Below are positions 38,712 through 39,838 of a DNA stretch of 39,838 nucleotides, one piece after another. Numbering within the stretch: the first letter of the stretch is position 1; each line of letters begins with the position of its first letter. A model generated the notes under the pieces. The model had not been told where the DNA came from. It saw only the letters and a program-made list of their open reading frames with translations, and made no database searches. Location of the stretch: contig CALBSG010000065.1 of the NCBI GenBank assembly GCA_937927675.1, forward strand, positions 1 to 39,838, read 5' to 3'. The DNA is from an uncultured Paracoccaceae bacterium (GTDB taxonomy: Bacteria; Pseudomonadota; Alphaproteobacteria; Rhodobacterales; Rhodobacteraceae). The position numbers and the translations under genes are program-made.

Positions 38712-39838
38712 CTAGAACAAGCTGCCTTGTTCGCCGCCTTCGGCCTTGCCCTTCTTGGCTGGCCGCGTTCCCAAGGCTAACTTGCCGTCGGCGAACTCGA
38801 TCTCAAGGCTGGCGCTGCGTTCGGCCCCGGCCTTGGTCGTCACGACATGGCCGTCGCCGCGCACCACGGCAAATCCGCGTTTCAGCGTTTCGCGATAGCC
38901 GAGCGTCAGGCGGGTGCGGTCGGTTTGTTCCAGCCGTTTGGTCAGATCGGCCAACTGCCGCGCTGGCGCCGCTTGCAGCCGGGCCTCAAGGGCCAAAAGC
39001 CGATCGCGATCGCGGGCAATGTCGCGCGCCGCGGTGGACAACAACCTTGCCAAGGCTGGCTCCAGCCGTGAGGCCCATTTGTCCATCTGGCCGTGCTTGC
39101 GCTCCAGCGCCACGGCGCCCTTGTCGGCAAGGCGCTGGGCGCGCGAGGTGAGGTCACGGGCCTTGGCCGCAATGAGGTTGACCAGCGTTTCGGGCCGCAG
39201 CCGCGCGGCACGTTCAAACCCGGCGCGTTTTTTTGCGGCCGCCATGCCAAGCGCACCACCCAGACGGCCAGCCCAAAGATCCAGCCGCTGCGCGGGCGGG
39301 GCCAAAAGCGTCTCCAGCCGGGGCAGGGCGCGTGCCAGATCGCGCAACCGTTGTCCACGGTTGGCAGCCCCCTGCGCCATGGCGCGGGTCTGTCGGGCCG
39401 CCAAGGCGTCCAAACTTGCCAACAGCTCCAGCCGCACTGGCACGGCCAGTTCGGCGGCCGCGGTGGGGGTGGGCGCGCGCAAATCAGCGGCGTGGTCGAT
39501 CAGCGTGGTATCGGTTTCATGACCCACGGCGGAAATCAGCGGGATGCGGCTGGCCGCTGCCGCCCGCACCACGATTTCTTCGTTGAAGCCCCACAGATCC
39601 TCGAGCGACCCACCGCCGCGTGCGACGATCAGCAGATCAGGGCGCGGGATCGGCCCTCCGGGTTCCAGCGCATTGAAGCCCCGGATCGCCGCCGCCACTT
39701 CCGCCGCGCAGGACTGGCCTTGCACCGCGACGGGCCAGATCAGCACATGGCGGGGAAAACGGTCGCGCAACCGGTGCAGGATGTCGCGGATCACCGCGCC
39801 TGAGGGCGAGGTGACAACGCCGATCACCCCCGGCAGAT
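38712..39838 (-). CDS. xseA: Exodeoxyribonuclease VII large subunit, 5' end missing
   Basis: About 375 C-terminal residues of XseA, which with XseB degrades single-stranded DNA into short oligonucleotides. The N-terminal OB-fold lies outside the window; the visible part opens with PGVIGVVTSPSGAVIRDIL. The catalytic core shows LLIVARGGGSLEDLWGFNEE and ISAVGHETDTTLIDHAADLRA followed by PTAAAEL. A long Ala/Arg/Leu coiled-coil region and the conserved end GFAVVRGDGHVV follow. The frame is open to the window edge, so the gene is cut by the window and not broken. Confidence 0.95.
   Translation of the reverse strand, partial: LPGVIGVVTSPSGAVIRDILHRLRDRFPRHVLIWPVAVQGQSCAAEVAAAIRGFNALEPGGPIPRPDLLIVARGGGSLEDLWGFNEEIVVRAAAASRIPLISAVGHETDTTLIDHAADLRAPTPTAAAELAVPVRLELLASLDALAARQTRAMAQGAANRGQRLRDLARALPRLETLLAPPAQRLDLWAGRLGGALGMAAAKKRAGFERAARLRPETLVNLIAAKARDLTSRAQRLADKGAVALERKHGQMDKWASRLEPALARLLSTAARDIARDRDRLLALEARLQAAPARQLADLTKRLEQTDRTRLTLGYRETLKRGFAVVRGDGHVVTTKAGAERSASLEIEFADGKLALGTRPAKKGKAEGGEQGSLF

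Noticed and set aside
1..39838. Mobile elements, prophage, CRISPR or defence system
   Set aside because: No transposase, integrase, terminal inverted repeats, spacer arrays or known defence domains were seen; EcsC, GNAT and MmcB genes alone do not make a defence island.

Overview
The window is chromosomal DNA from an alphaproteobacterium of the Rhodobacteraceae (Rhodobacter/Gemmobacter-like). The DNA is GC-rich. The aa3 oxidase cluster has the order ctaC-ctaB-small coxF-like gene-ctaG-ctaE-SURF1-thrC-M16 peptidase. The riboflavin cluster runs ribE-orphan-ribBX-ribH-nusB. tRNA-His has no G at position -1, as in a known alphaproteobacterial clade, and a GTTC-N7-GTTC SOS box lies in front of mmcB. 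I see no phage, transposon, CRISPR array or obvious genomic island. This is mostly core genome with a few accessory genes.

Layout. 1-5.5 kb: a siderophore import cassette (TonB-dependent receptor, PiuC-type oxygenase, ExbB, ExbD, TonB) in one forward operon. It meets an FMN-dependent alpha-hydroxy-acid dehydrogenase end to end. 6.9 kb: tRNA-Ser(CGA). 7.2-11.8 kb: a reverse operon of KpsS-like transferase, Wza/KpsD-like outer-membrane lipoprotein and two-domain KpsC-like transferase for Kdo-linked capsule. 12.0-15.3 kb: riboflavin genes and nusB. 15.4-17.1 kb: small orphan genes around the SOS-controlled mmcB. 17.3-21.3 kb: tRNA-His, tex and convergent tldD. 21.5-25.7 kb: cytochrome aa3 oxidase subunits II and III with heme and copper assembly factors; subunit I is not in the window. 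25.7-30.6 kb: thrC, M16 peptidase, RimJ-type acetyltransferase and a GlcD/D2HGDH-type flavoenzyme. 30.8-32.5 kb: reverse pair of cytochrome P450 and DUF2478 protein. 32.7-34.6 kb: GNAT, EcsC-family protein and an unknown membrane protein. 34.7-37.5 kb: ftsY, an EamA transporter and yciB. 37.6-39.8 kb: an AlkB-like membrane di-iron hydroxylase facing xseA, which runs off the right edge.

How the genes work together. The first operon contains everything needed to energise and use one outer-membrane iron receptor. The oxidase operon combines structural subunits with farnesylation, copper and SURF1 assembly functions, and its upstream region carries FnrL-like and PrrA/RegA-like sites that fit oxygen control. 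The riboflavin operon makes the DHBP branch and the last two steps, but its RibA-like domain looks catalytically dead, so GTP cyclohydrolase II must be encoded elsewhere. I found no clearly new multi-gene system. The best leads are regulatory (a promoter layout shared by both tRNA genes, the SOS box, the oxidase control region, paired intergenic hairpins) and a few odd proteins (a P450 with Glu-Pro in place of the usual acid-Thr pair, the orphan in the rib operon, a stand-alone AlkB-like enzyme).
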